The notes under the pieces were generated by a model. The model was not told the origin of the DNA. It saw only the letters and a program-made list of their open reading frames with translations, and searched no databases. Shown piece by piece: positions 14,733-22,733 of a stretch of 64,000 nucleotides of DNA; position 1 is the stretch's first letter, and every line of letters starts with the position of its first letter. The position numbers and the translations under genes were made by a program. Source of the DNA: JACMNW01 sp031406155 (GTDB taxonomy: Bacteria > Pseudomonadota > Alphaproteobacteria > Rhodobacterales > Rhodobacteraceae); assembly GCA_031406155.1 (NCBI GenBank), contig JANOGW010000015.1, forward strand, positions 10,966 through 74,965. The letters run 5' to 3'.

Positions 14733-15565
14733 GGCTTTTCTCCATCTAGGTATTCCACATAGTACTCTTCATCGGGTGCCTTGCCATAGTCAGGTTTTTT
14801 CTTTTCTCTCACGTACTTAACCTTTGGCGCCTGAGCCATGCCGTAAAAGTTGGAGAGTCGCTCAGCCGCGACGGGCTGGCTAGACTGTGTATTGGGGGCG
14901 CGGTCAGGCACCGCTGTGACGAAGAGATTGCATGACCGAAGGTCGGGATCGTCGTCGAGATGATACTCGTGAAGCTTGCGCTGCATGCGTGACACGAAGA
15001 AGCCCTGCTGAGATGCGTGCCGCTGGACGTTGGCAAGCACTATCTTAGGCCACGCCCTTTCATCGTCGTCCGCGATGACGATCATCCCGTCTCCCGTCCC
15101 TCTTATGGCCTCAATGCCACGATCAACGAAGACATTGACGCTTTCTCCTTTGTTGGAAGCACCCCAAGGAGGGTTCGTGTAGAAACAGTCGAACTGTGTC
15201 GTGTCAGGAAATGGGTCGAACACATTGTAAAGTTGGGCATCCAAATGCTCCATGCGTTCCTTATCCGCGAAGCGCTTAATAGACTGAACCGTCCGCTCGT
15301 CAAAATCAAACACAGTTATCTTGGAAGGCCCGAAATCAATCACCCCACGCGCCTTCAGATAGGCGACACACACACTGATGGCATCTCCATCCCCGATGAA
15401 AGCTAAGCGTTTTCCGTCCGCCCAGTCAGCTACGATCTCACTCTGCATGACCATATCGCCAGCTTTCATGTGGATTTGGTCGAAATCGCGAAGGGGTCTT
15501 GGCCTATTCTGAATAACATCAGAAATTGCATTCACGGCCTCCTGCAAATCCACTTGCCTGCGCAT
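14729..15565 (-). CDS. BpsA/DUF43-like SAM-fold (aminopropyl- or methyl-) transferase
   Basis: 278 residues. The core resembles the C-terminal domain of branched-polyamine synthase BpsA (PF01861): a GDGDAISV loop in place of motif I, VFDFDERTVQSI as the acidic strand end, YNVFDPFP and then CFYTNPPWGAS as the catalytic NPPx loop, followed by FVDRGIEAI and MIVIADDDE. BpsA transfers aminopropyl groups to spermidine; related folds methylate nucleic acids, so the substrate is open. Start ATG at 15565 with GGAAGGG five bases upstream. It lies between the kinase (17-bp gap) and the unknown protein (ATGA overlap). Confidence 0.65.
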   Translation of the reverse strand: MRRQVDLQEAVNAISDVIQNRPRPLRDFDQIHMKAGDMVMQSEIVADWADGKRLAFIGDGDAISVCVAYLKARGVIDFGPSKITVFDFDERTVQSIKRFADKERMEHLDAQLYNVFDPFPDTTQFDCFYTNPPWGASNKGESVNVFVDRGIEAIRGTGDGMIVIADDDERAWPKIVLANVQRHASQQGFFVSRMQRKLHEYHLDDDPDLRSCNLFVTAVPDRAPNTQSSQPVAAERLSNFYGMAQAPKVKYVREKKKPDYGKAPDEEYYVEYLDGEKP

Positions 15566-15582
15566 GCTCACCCTTCCCAAGA

Positions 15583-16161
15583 TTATTTCAAAACTCGTTT
15601 TTGCATGTGATCAATAACCTCTTCCACAGGCGCCGAGGTGTTAAAGAAATAGACGGGACATCCTGCCAACACACCGTACTGGATCGCGAGTGAAGCCTGC
15701 AATGACGAGTGCATTGCGGCCTCCTCTCGATTGATAGCTTGTCTTCCCGTTCTATCGGCATCAAGGCGTAGTAATGTTGTCTCGGGGTCAAGATAGGTAA
15801 GCCAGATCTCGTCCAGCCCCAAGGACATCAAACGATCAACAGTAAATGGAGTGCACCGAAATCCATACGCCTCCTTGGTTACCGGATGGCTATCGATGAC
15901 GACATGCCGACTGCCGCGCGACAGTCCCACAAACTCAACGAGAGAGTCATCCACTGCCGAAATATCATCCGGGCTGACCAAGGCCGCAGAGACCCGCCTC
16001 AATGTGTCGTGTTCGACGATCGCACCTGATCTCTGCTGGATATGTTCAGCCAAGCGCTCACTATACCTCCAACCGGCGACATTTGACATCCGAGAAAGCA
16101 GGCCATCCAAGGCGGTCGTCTTTCCAGAGCCAGGCGCACCAGTGAGATATACCACTTTCAT
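15583..16161 (-). CDS. P-loop nucleotide kinase-like protein
   Basis: About 192 residues. The N terminus MKVVYLTGAPGSGKTTAL is a Walker A P-loop; VIDSHPVTKEAYGF supplies the DxH-type second site of nucleoside/polynucleotide kinases, and LDADRTGRQAINREEAA resembles a lid with arginines. It belongs to the AAA_33/adenylate-kinase-like group. The frame is open to 16206, but the ATG at 16161 begins exactly at the P-loop strand. First gene of the leftward three-gene operon of the island; it could phosphorylate a nucleotide that the next enzyme modifies (inference). Confidence 0.75.
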   Translation of the reverse strand: MKVVYLTGAPGSGKTTALDGLLSRMSNVAGWRYSERLAEHIQQRSGAIVEHDTLRRVSAALVSPDDISAVDDSLVEFVGLSRGSRHVVIDSHPVTKEAYGFRCTPFTVDRLMSLGLDEIWLTYLDPETTLLRLDADRTGRQAINREEAAMHSSLQASLAIQYGVLAGCPVYFFNTSAPVEEVIDHMQKRVLK

Positions 16162-16363
16162 TAGGCCAATAATTCCCCAACCTATTAGCCAAACATTGTT
16201 GCTCAATTGTAACTGTTACGATCATTTAATTGCCCGCCCGATGAACAGAAGTTGCATCCCTCAGGTGATGTCCGTGTTCTCGGCAACCTTCTCCACCCGA
16301 GACCTGCGTTCTCGGCCAATTTTACTTGATCGCTTTTCGCCCATTTCGTCAAGGAGCCGCGCA

Positions 16364-16411
16364 GGGTGGCGCGCCCTCACCAAATGACCGCCACCCTGCG
16401 CCACCCCGCCA
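16364..16411. repeat. Right copy of 48-bp direct repeat (candidate att site)
   Basis: Matches 10796-10843 at 47 of 48 positions. It ends 74 bp before the integrase start. A further partial copy at 18696-18744 shares the right part AAATGACCGCCACCC and the rest to CCACCC. The tandem CGCCACCC units and the flanking inverted GGGTGGCGC arm are retained. Confidence 0.8.
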
Positions 16412-16485
16412 CCCGATCCGTCATGCATGGCTTGCCTGGGACGCGAATCTACGCGTCATGGGATGACGACTGGAGGGTGAGTTGC

Positions 16486-17745
16486 ATGGTCAACCGATTG
16501 CGATTGAACGAGAAATCTGTCCGTGAGGCCGAACCGGCCAAGGGGCGTGACTATCAGATTTTCGACGCCGATGTGCGGGGCTTCGCCGTCTGTATTTATC
16601 GATCCGGCAGCAGGGCCTTCACCATCGATTATCGCCATGCCGGGCGCCAGCGGCGGATGACGATCGGGCGCTGGCCCGAATGGTCGACTACAGCGGCGCG
16701 GGAGCGGGCCAAGGAGCTGCGCCGCGACATCGATGCCGGGGGCGATCCGCTGGGACAGAAGGAGACCGGCCGCGATGCCCCGCGGTTCAAGGATATGATT
16801 GAACGCTATACCGAGGTGCATCTGCCGCACCTTTCAGCCCTGAATGCCTCCGACCAGAAATCAATGCTGGCGAAGATGGTGGCACCGGACTGGGGCAACA
16901 AGCTGGTGACGGAAATCACGCCCTACGATGTCGAAAAGCTGCTGAACAAGGTGGCGGCCGGTCGGGCCAGACCCTCGAAGGCCAAGCCGAACAACCGGGC
17001 ACGGAAACTGCAGGGGGCGAAGCCGACGCCGGTGCGTGCCAATCGCACCGGCGAGGTGCTGCGCAAGATGTTCACCTATGCGGTCAACTGGGGCTGGCGC
17101 GAAGACAATCCTGCCTCCAGCTTCCGCCGCCGGATCGAGAACCCCCGAGAACGCTTTCTCTGCCACGAAGAAATCCGCAAGCTGGCCGAGGCGCTCGATG
17201 GGGCAGAGGATCGCCGCGCGGCAGACATCATCCGCCTTTGCATGCTGACCGGCGCGCGGGTGGGCGAGGTGCGCCAGGCACAATTTGAGCATTTCAACCT
17301 CGAACATCTCAGTTGGTCAAAGCCCGCCAGCATGACCAAGCAGCGCAAGATCCACCGCCTGCCGATTTCCGATGAAGCGGCCGCCATCGTGCGACAGCGC
17401 CATTTGTTGGTACCAAGGGGCTGCACCTTGCTGTTCCCCAGCGACACCCCCGGCCAGCCGGTAAAGGAAATCCGTCGTTTCTGGATGGGGATTCAAAAAG
17501 CAGTGGGCATTCCGGATGTCCGCATCCACGACCTGCGCCACACCTTCGCCTCCCTGCTGGTCAGCGGCGGCGCTTCGCTGGAAATGATCGGCAAGTTGTT
17601 GGGTCACAGCCAGCTGCAGACCACGCAGCGTTATGCGCACCTTATGGACTCGCCGCTGCGTGCGGGTGTCGATGCCGTGGCCAGCGCGTTCCGGCCCCGG
17701 CCGAAGCTGGTGCATGATGCCGAGGAAGCGCGGAAGTCGGCCTGA
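16486..17745 (+). CDS. Tyrosine-type integrase
   Basis: 419 residues. N-terminal DUF4102-like part (VREAEPAKGRDYQIFDADVRGFAV), a core-binding helical part (about 105-230) and a C-terminal catalytic domain with Arg in LTGARVGEVRQ, the pair HDLRHTFASLL, a later His in LLGHSQLQTTQRYAH and the Tyr nucleophile in that segment. All five residues are present, so it should be active. I choose the ATG at 16486, with GGAGGG eight bases upstream, although the frame is open to 16366. It reads away from the adjacent 48-bp repeat, as integrases commonly do beside their att site. Confidence 0.95.
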   Translation: MVNRLRLNEKSVREAEPAKGRDYQIFDADVRGFAVCIYRSGSRAFTIDYRHAGRQRRMTIGRWPEWSTTAARERAKELRRDIDAGGDPLGQKETGRDAPRFKDMIERYTEVHLPHLSALNASDQKSMLAKMVAPDWGNKLVTEITPYDVEKLLNKVAAGRARPSKAKPNNRARKLQGAKPTPVRANRTGEVLRKMFTYAVNWGWREDNPASSFRRRIENPRERFLCHEEIRKLAEALDGAEDRRAADIIRLCMLTGARVGEVRQAQFEHFNLEHLSWSKPASMTKQRKIHRLPISDEAAAIVRQRHLLVPRGCTLLFPSDTPGQPVKEIRRFWMGIQKAVGIPDVRIHDLRHTFASLLVSGGASLEMIGKLLGHSQLQTTQRYAHLMDSPLRAGVDAVASAFRPRPKLVHDAEEARKSA

Positions 17746-17770
17746 CCCTCCGCGCCCACCGTGCCAATGA

Positions 17771-18367
17771 TCAGCAGGATCCCCGCAGCGCCTTCCAGAT
17801 GGGGGTCAGCCTGCGGCGAATGGTACGTTCATCCGGCACCTCGCTGCCATCGCCGTTGGCGACGAACCACTCTTGCACCTCGCCCAGCCATTCCGCTTGG
17901 GTTGCGGGTAAACCTTGATCATGGATGCGCACCATCAGAGTGATGTACATGCCCTCCCAGTCATAGCGCGCCGTCGACCCAATATGCGCGGCCGGACGGC
18001 GGAGCAGATCGCAATCGGTCTCAAACCGTCGCACATCGTCGGCCATGATCAGCAGGTCCGCCAAAGTGACCTCGATCTGTTCGGCCGGATCAACAAACAT
18101 GATCCAGTCGTCCTGATCCTTTGGCCGAACGCGACGCAAAAGGCTTCTGGTCGGCCCCGTGCCGCAGCGCCGGAACATCTGCATGATGTCGGTAACAGAG
18201 ACCACGACATAACCGGCCACGATCTGCCGCCCGCGCATCACTGGCGGAATTGCCGTGACGATGTCGAAACGCCCGACCGAGGCCCAGCCTGCGATGTCGG
18301 CGAGGGTGCAGTCCCATCGGGCGGCGGCTTCGTGTAACGTAAAATGGACGCGGGGTGGTAGTGCCAT
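17771..18367 (-). CDS. Phage-associated protein of unknown function
   Basis: 198 residues, convergent with the integrase. The N terminus FTLHEAAARWDCTLADIAGWA looks like a helix-turn-helix of the excisionase/MerR kind, followed by RGRQIVAGYVVVSVTDIMQM. The C terminus reads EVPDERTIRRRLTPIWKAL, a second helix-turn-helix-like piece. AAGGAG precedes the ATG by seven bases. It may be a regulator of integration or early genes, and is the only regulator candidate here because no CI-like repressor is visible. Confidence 0.65.
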   Translation of the reverse strand: MALPPRVHFTLHEAAARWDCTLADIAGWASVGRFDIVTAIPPVMRGRQIVAGYVVVSVTDIMQMFRRCGTGPTRSLLRRVRPKDQDDWIMFVDPAEQIEVTLADLLIMADDVRRFETDCDLLRRPAAHIGSTARYDWEGMYITLMVRIHDQGLPATQAEWLGEVQEWFVANGDGSEVPDERTIRRRLTPIWKALRGSC

Positions 18368-18695
18368 GCCTCAACTCCTTTTTTTATGATTTGAATACAA
18401 GCCATCGAACCGCGCTCCGGATGGAGGCGGCCTGCAGCCTGGTCGTCTGGAAATCAGTGGTCAGCCGAGCGGAAAACCGCGTCGCCCGAGGCCCGGGGAA
18501 AGATAAGACGCAGTTCGAAAATGATCTTGGCCATCCCTGCCCCCCCTCTCCTGCCAGCGCTGCCGTGCGACTCGTCTTAAGGATGAAGCGCGGAACGAAC
18601 AGGAAACACAATCGAACTCCGTTGTTGACATGACAATGCACGACACGACTCGGCAGAAGGTCGGATCATCTTCTTTAAAACCTCAGTAAAATAAG
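18368..18695. other. Divergent intergenic region, no gene seen
   Basis: Lies between the reverse-strand phage protein and the early operon. ORFs on both strands are short and unlike known proteins. A TTGACA at about 18625 may belong to a promoter, but no convincing -10 partner was found. Confidence 0.35.
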
Positions 18696-18744
18696 GGGTG
18701 GCAGTGGTCCCGGCAAATGACCGCCACCCTGCGCCACCCCGCCA
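18696..18744. repeat. Third, divergent copy of the att-like repeat
   Basis: Begins GGGTGGC, differs in the next 15 bases, and then shares CAAATGACCGCCACCCTGCG and the continuation to GCCACCC with the copy at 16364. Located in the divergent region upstream of the excisionase-like gene, it may be an integrase arm or accessory site. Confidence 0.6.
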
Positions 18745-18811
18745 CCCCTGATGATCTGCTCTCGGTGCCTGACAGCGACCGTCCACCCCGGGCGGCGATC
18801 AGGAGACAGCG

Positions 18812-19057
18812 ATGATTCAACCACGGACAGAAACGGAGACGACCAGCGCAGCCCTGCTTTCGGGCTGGATCAGCCGCAAGGATTTGGCCGATGCTCTGTG
18901 CGTGACGGTCGACACGCTGGGGCGCTGGGAGGCGCGGCGCTTTGGCCCGCCCTGCGTCCGCGCTGGGCGCATGGTGCTTTATCGCCGCCGGGTCGTGCAG
19001 GACTGGCTGGGCGCGCAGGAAATGCCTCGGGCCAAAGTGGCCGGAGTGCGGAAATGA
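18812..19057 (+). CDS. Excisionase/AlpA-like helix-turn-helix protein
   Basis: 81 residues with a winged helix-turn-helix of the HTH_17 type: WISRKDLADALCVTVDTLGRWE then RFGPPCVRAGRMVLYRRRVVQDWL. Such proteins direct phage excision or early transcription. The ATG at 18812 follows a GGAG ribosome site. Its stop overlaps the next start (ATGA), making it the first gene of the coupled early operon. Confidence 0.8.
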   Translation: MIQPRTETETTSAALLSGWISRKDLADALCVTVDTLGRWEARRFGPPCVRAGRMVLYRRRVVQDWLGAQEMPRAKVAGVRK

Positions 19058-19317
19058 ACCAGCCCCTCACCCACTCGATGGTCATCACGTCAGGTGCAAG
19101 CGACTGGCTGCACGACCGCCTGACAGAAGCACGCGGTATCCTCGCCGATGTCCCACAGCATCCCGAAACGCTGGTCATCCTCGCTTGCCGGGTCGTCGCC
19201 GGGCAGACGAACGATGCGAGTGAATGCGCCGATGCCGTCGAGCTGTTGCGCTTTTTGGATCGGCGCCCTTTGCAGGCCATCGCGGCGGCCGCCTTCCTGA
19301 ACGGGGGTGCCGCATGA
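19054..19317 (+). CDS. Small phage protein of unknown function
   Basis: 87 residues, starting at the ATG that overlaps the previous stop by ATGA. It is predicted helical (SDWLHDRLTEARGILADV, ADAVELLRFLDR). No domain recognised. It overlaps the VRR-NUC gene by ATGA as well, so its place in the operon is firm though its role is not. Confidence 0.7.
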   Translation: MNQPLTHSMVITSGASDWLHDRLTEARGILADVPQHPETLVILACRVVAGQTNDASECADAVELLRFLDRRPLQAIAAAAFLNGGAA

Positions 19318-19706
19318 GCCGCCGCAGCACCCCCGAAGCTGACGCCCAGCGCGCCATCGTGCAGGCGCTGCGAGTAGCCCTGCCCCGCGACGCCATCATC
19401 CATCACTGCTCTAACGAGGTGACCCAGCCCGGCTCCCGCGGCCAAATTCGCCAATCCATCCTGGTCGGCATGGGCGTGCATGCTGGCTTTGCCGATCTGA
19501 TCGTGATCTCCGGCGGCCGTGTTCTGTTTCTCGAGGTCAAGAGCCAGACCGGTCGTTTACGGAAATCCCAGGAGGTCTTCCGCGACACCGTCTGCACGCA
19601 GGGTTTCGGCTGGGCGCTGGTGCGCAGTCTGGACGATGCGCTGGGCGCTTTGGCCGATCATGGTTTCACCAGCCGTGTCCGCCCAGCGCGGAGGGCAGCG
19701 TCATGA
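19314..19706 (+). CDS. VRR-NUC domain nuclease
   Basis: 130 residues of the VRR-NUC (PD-(D/E)xK) family: PGSRGQIRQSILVGMGVHAGFADLIVI places the Asp after GFAD, and VLFLEVKSQTGRLRKSQ supplies the E-x-K pair. Stand-alone phage VRR-NUC proteins are thought to resolve branched DNA during replication or recombination. It couples to its neighbours by ATGA overlaps on both sides and precedes the replication protein. Confidence 0.85.
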   Translation: MSRRSTPEADAQRAIVQALRVALPRDAIIHHCSNEVTQPGSRGQIRQSILVGMGVHAGFADLIVISGGRVLFLEVKSQTGRLRKSQEVFRDTVCTQGFGWALVRSLDDALGALADHGFTSRVRPARRAAS

Positions 19707-20671
19707 GCCATAAAGCGACCGTCTGGGCCATCCAGCAGCGCGGGCTGAAACCTGCCACCAAGATCGTGCTGTGGTTCTTATGCGACCGGCACAATCCGGA
19801 CTTCGGCTGCTTTCCGACGCAGGCGCGGTTGGCGGACGATGCGGAAATGTCGATCTCGGCGCTGAACGAACACCTCTCCAAGCTGCAGGAATTGCGCCTG
19901 ATCCACCGCGTTCGGGCGCGGGATCCCCACACCCACAAGCGCTTGGCGACACGCTACATCCTGGGGTTTGAGGATGGATTTCCACCAGAGCCAACTCCGG
20001 AAACGGGAGATGGCTTGGCAGGAACGGACGAGGAACATGGCGACAACCCAACTCCGGAATCCGGACATGGAGCCATCTCCGGATTTTCGGCAAAGCCATC
20101 TCCGGATTTTGCCCAAAGCCATCTCCGGAATCCGGAGATTAACCTTGTAAGAGAACCCCTAAGTAAACCTGTAAAGGAGGAGGAGGACGCACAAGCGCGC
20201 GATTCCGATTTTGATCGGTTTTTCGCAGAGCTGCTGACTGCGCTGGGCTTCGCCGCCAACGCCACCCTGCCCGTCTGGTGGCAGGGCTGGCCAGCACGGC
20301 TCCACGTGCAGCGCTGGCGGGATGACCTTGGGCTATCCGAGGATCGGATCATCGAAACGGCCACGGAATCCCGGGGTGATCATCCCAATCCGCCTGATGG
20401 GCCCAAAGCCCTTGACCGGTTCATGGAACGTGCCGCCCAGCGCGACGCGCTCGCTGCCAAAGCTAACGCCAACGGCACGAAGGCAAAACGGCCGAGCAAG
20501 TGCGAAGTGAAGCTTCCGCTCAGCGATGACGAAAAGGCTGCGTTTTACGCCAAGATGGTCAATGCCGACGGCTACCTGCCTCAGAGCGTGATCAGCAACA
20601 CCATCCGTGATGCCATGCTGGTGCGGGGCCTCGTAACGCCGGAACGGCTGCGCCAGCGAGGGGTGCGGTGA
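19703..20671 (+). CDS. Helix-turn-helix phage replication protein
   Basis: 322 residues. The N-terminal domain (about 1-90) is a winged helix of the HTH_36 kind: KATVWAIQQRGLKPATKIVLW, FPTQARLADDAEMSISALNEHL, and RLIHRVRARD. A low-complexity linker (about 95-150) follows, and a helical C-terminal part (WQGWPARLHVQRWRDDLGLSE and DDEKAAFYAKMVNADGYLPQ). This layout matches phage initiators that carry their own origin inside the gene, and the linker is indeed encoded by 23-bp DNA repeats. Coupled by ATGA overlaps. Confidence 0.75.
   Translation: MSHKATVWAIQQRGLKPATKIVLWFLCDRHNPDFGCFPTQARLADDAEMSISALNEHLSKLQELRLIHRVRARDPHTHKRLATRYILGFEDGFPPEPTPETGDGLAGTDEEHGDNPTPESGHGAISGFSAKPSPDFAQSHLRNPEINLVREPLSKPVKEEEDAQARDSDFDRFFAELLTALGFAANATLPVWWQGWPARLHVQRWRDDLGLSEDRIIETATESRGDHPNPPDGPKALDRFMERAAQRDALAAKANANGTKAKRPSKCEVKLPLSDDEKAAFYAKMVNADGYLPQSVISNTIRDAMLVRGLVTPERLRQRGVR
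19991..20139 (+). repeat. 23-bp iterons inside the replication gene (candidate phage origin)
   Basis: Four contiguous 23-bp units start at 20048, 20071, 20094 and 20117, with the shared core CCA(A/T)CTCCGGA; an outlying unit starts at 19991. Because 23 is not a multiple of three, each unit is read in a different frame, so the DNA and not the protein is conserved. CTCCGGA-A-TCCGGAG in the last unit is a perfect dyad. A less GC-rich stretch follows (20138-20180). Confidence 0.7.
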
Positions 20672-21934
20672 ATGGCATGGTGTCACGTCCCCGGCACGGA
20701 TTGTCTCTCTGCGCAGGCGGCGGAGGCTTGGATCTGGGCGTTATGCTCGCCGAACCCGGCTTTCACACCCGGGCATTCGTCGAGTGGGAGGACTGGCCCC
20801 GCACCGTCCTCATCGCGGCCCAGCGCGCAGGCTATTTCGCCCCGGCGCCAATCTGGGATGATCTGCGAACATTCGATGCCCACCCGTTCCGTGGGGCTTT
20901 CGACACCGTTTTGGCCGGATATCCTTGTCAGCCCTTCAGCGCGGCCGGAAAACGCGGCGGTGCCGACGATCCCCGCCACCTCTGGCCCGAGGTCGCCCGA
21001 GTTGTCAGGGAATGTTCCCCCGAATGGGTTTTCCTCGAAAACGTCCCAGGCCATGTCACCCTCGGCCTTGAATCCGTGCTGCGAGAGCTTTGGCGCATGG
21101 GCTACACGCCTGCGGCGGGCCTGTTCAGCGCGGCAGAAGTCGGCGCGCCGCACCAGCGGATGCGAATTTTCATCCTGGCCCACTCCGATGAGCCTGCACC
21201 CCGGCACGGCCAGCTACAACCCGGCCGGGAACAGCGACTTCACCCGCAAGGCGGAAGCGCTGGCGCTGGGCGTCCTCAACTGGTCGACGCCGAAGGCGAC
21301 CGATCGCGCGAAGGGTGGCCCGGGCCAGAGCTATGGCTCGGGCGGGATGCCTCCCCTGCCAGCGCAGGCGGCGCGGTGGCAAACGCCGGTGGCCGACGAT
21401 CAGGTCGACCGGGTTCGCGGCAAGATCAACAGCCGGGGCGAGCCGAAGCTGAGCGCACAGGCGATCCAATGGCCAACACCGGCGGCGCAGAACTGGAAGG
21501 GCAGCAGCCCGGCCAGCGTGACCCGCGCCGATGGCAAAAGCCGGATGGATATCCTGCACTATCGGGCGGAACAGGGCTTCACCCGCCCGGACCCGGCGAT
21601 CACGCCGCATGGGCTACAACCCTCGCATCACGCCCCGATCTCGCGCCCGCTGTGGGCTTTTATGATTGCATCGCATGGGGTGCCCTTGTCGCGGCGCATC
21701 TTGAAAGCCCGGGCGCGGCGGCGGCTGAACCCGCTGTTCGTCGGCTGGTTGATGGGCTGGCCCATCGGTCACGCGCTCTGCGCCTGCTCGGCAATGGAGT
21801 TCACCCTCTGGCAGCAGCAAATGCGTGGCGCGCTCTCGCAGCTGGCCATGGCCTCAGGCCCGTGGATCTGGCGCCCGGCGGATGTGCCGGAGGGCCCAGC
21901 GCAGATGAACCTCTTTGAGGGAATGCTGCCATGA
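20668..21934 (+). CDS. DNA (cytosine-5) methyltransferase with apparent +1 frame change
   Basis: The first part (20668 to about 21180) reads LSLCAGGGGLDLG (SAM site), YPCQPFSAAGKRGG (catalytic PCQ), FLENVPGH (ENV) and HQRMRIFILA, a normal C5 enzyme. That frame stays open to 21918. From about 21175, however, the +1 frame has the strong GC3 pattern and family-like sequence: WPTPMSLHPG, NWSTPKATDRAKGGPG, QWPTPAAQNWKG and LNPLFVGWLMGWPIG. It ends at 21934, where the stop forms an ATGA overlap with the next gene like every other junction of this operon. So the functional product likely needs both frames: an indel, a sequencing error, or a programmed shift. Confidence 0.7.
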
Positions 21935-22626
21935 GCATGCAGGGCCGGATCGGGCACGCAGGCGGCGCGAAGGTTAAACGGGCGCTGGGCGTGCAGGCCA
22001 TCCTGGAATGGGCCTTCCGGGTGGAAAGGGCGCAACTGGAACTGCCGCAGCAGCGGGACATCGATGAGGAAGGCTTCGGCTTTGGCATGGAATACGTGCT
22101 GATCCAGCGTGCACGACTGGGGTGCAAAGTGGACGGCGGTAGCCATAAATCGCAGTCCTACACCCATGAGGATGCCGAGATCGTCGCCGCGACCTTGGCC
22201 GGAATGCCCGACAGCCTCGGCGGCAAGCGCATGGCGATCTATCTGGCGGAACTGGCGCGGGCAGGTATGACGCCGGACTGGCTGCCGGGCGTCGTGCCGC
22301 GCTGCGTACCGGTCGAGACCAAGAGCAACCAGTATGGCGAACGGTCCACAACGGTCGTTGTCAGCACCGAACGGGTGCTGCATTGCGGCAAGTGGCGCAG
22401 CGTGGAAATTCTCGCCTGCCCGGTCACCTGGCGACCGCATCCGGAGCAGATCGCATCCGCCCGGCGCGGCTATGAGGATTGGTGGCAGGCGCTGGATTGG
22501 GTGCGGGATGGGCTGTTGGCGGGCGGAATGCTGCGGGAGGTAGAGGTGACGGCGGCGATGCCGAAGGTGCGGCCATGGCTCTCAGGCCGACGCAAACCCG
22601 AATTGGGTGCCCCAAATTTTCCCTGA
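21931..22626 (+). CDS. Phage protein of unknown function
   Basis: 231 residues; starts at an ATGA overlap with the methyltransferase. Segments include KVKRALGVQAILEWAFRVE, GFGFGMEYVLIQRARLG and ACPVTWRPHPEQIASARRGYEDW. It has no recognised domain, but its place at the end of the coupled early operon suggests a regulatory or late-gene activator role (inference). Strong GC3 bias supports coding. Confidence 0.75.
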   Translation: MSMQGRIGHAGGAKVKRALGVQAILEWAFRVERAQLELPQQRDIDEEGFGFGMEYVLIQRARLGCKVDGGSHKSQSYTHEDAEIVAATLAGMPDSLGGKRMAIYLAELARAGMTPDWLPGVVPRCVPVETKSNQYGERSTTVVVSTERVLHCGKWRSVEILACPVTWRPHPEQIASARRGYEDWWQALDWVRDGLLAGGMLREVEVTAAMPKVRPWLSGRRKPELGAPNFP

Positions 22627-22733
22627 TCGGGATGGCGCAAACTTCATGTCAACCTTTGCAGAGGATTTTGGGCCCAAGAATCTTGAAATGTTCTCTTGAC
22701 TAGGGCACAACAGAACCGAACCGGGAGTGACGA

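Larger units (their letters stand above)
10796..16411. mobile_element. Candidate integrated island between 48-bp direct repeats
   Basis: Seven genes lie between two 48-bp direct repeats that are 47/48 identical: an MraZ-like regulator, a rightward three-gene module (unknown, HEIGH protease, PIN-like) and a convergent leftward module (kinase, BpsA-like enzyme, unknown). None is phage structural or integrase; the integrase is immediately outside the right repeat. Codon use looks less GC3-biased than in the prophage. This suggests a passenger or satellite island using the neighbouring integrase (inference). Confidence 0.6.

Noticed and set aside
16366..16485. Longer integrase N terminus
   Set aside because: It would include the att-like repeat in the coding region; the ATG at 16486 has a proper ribosome site and the normal family start.
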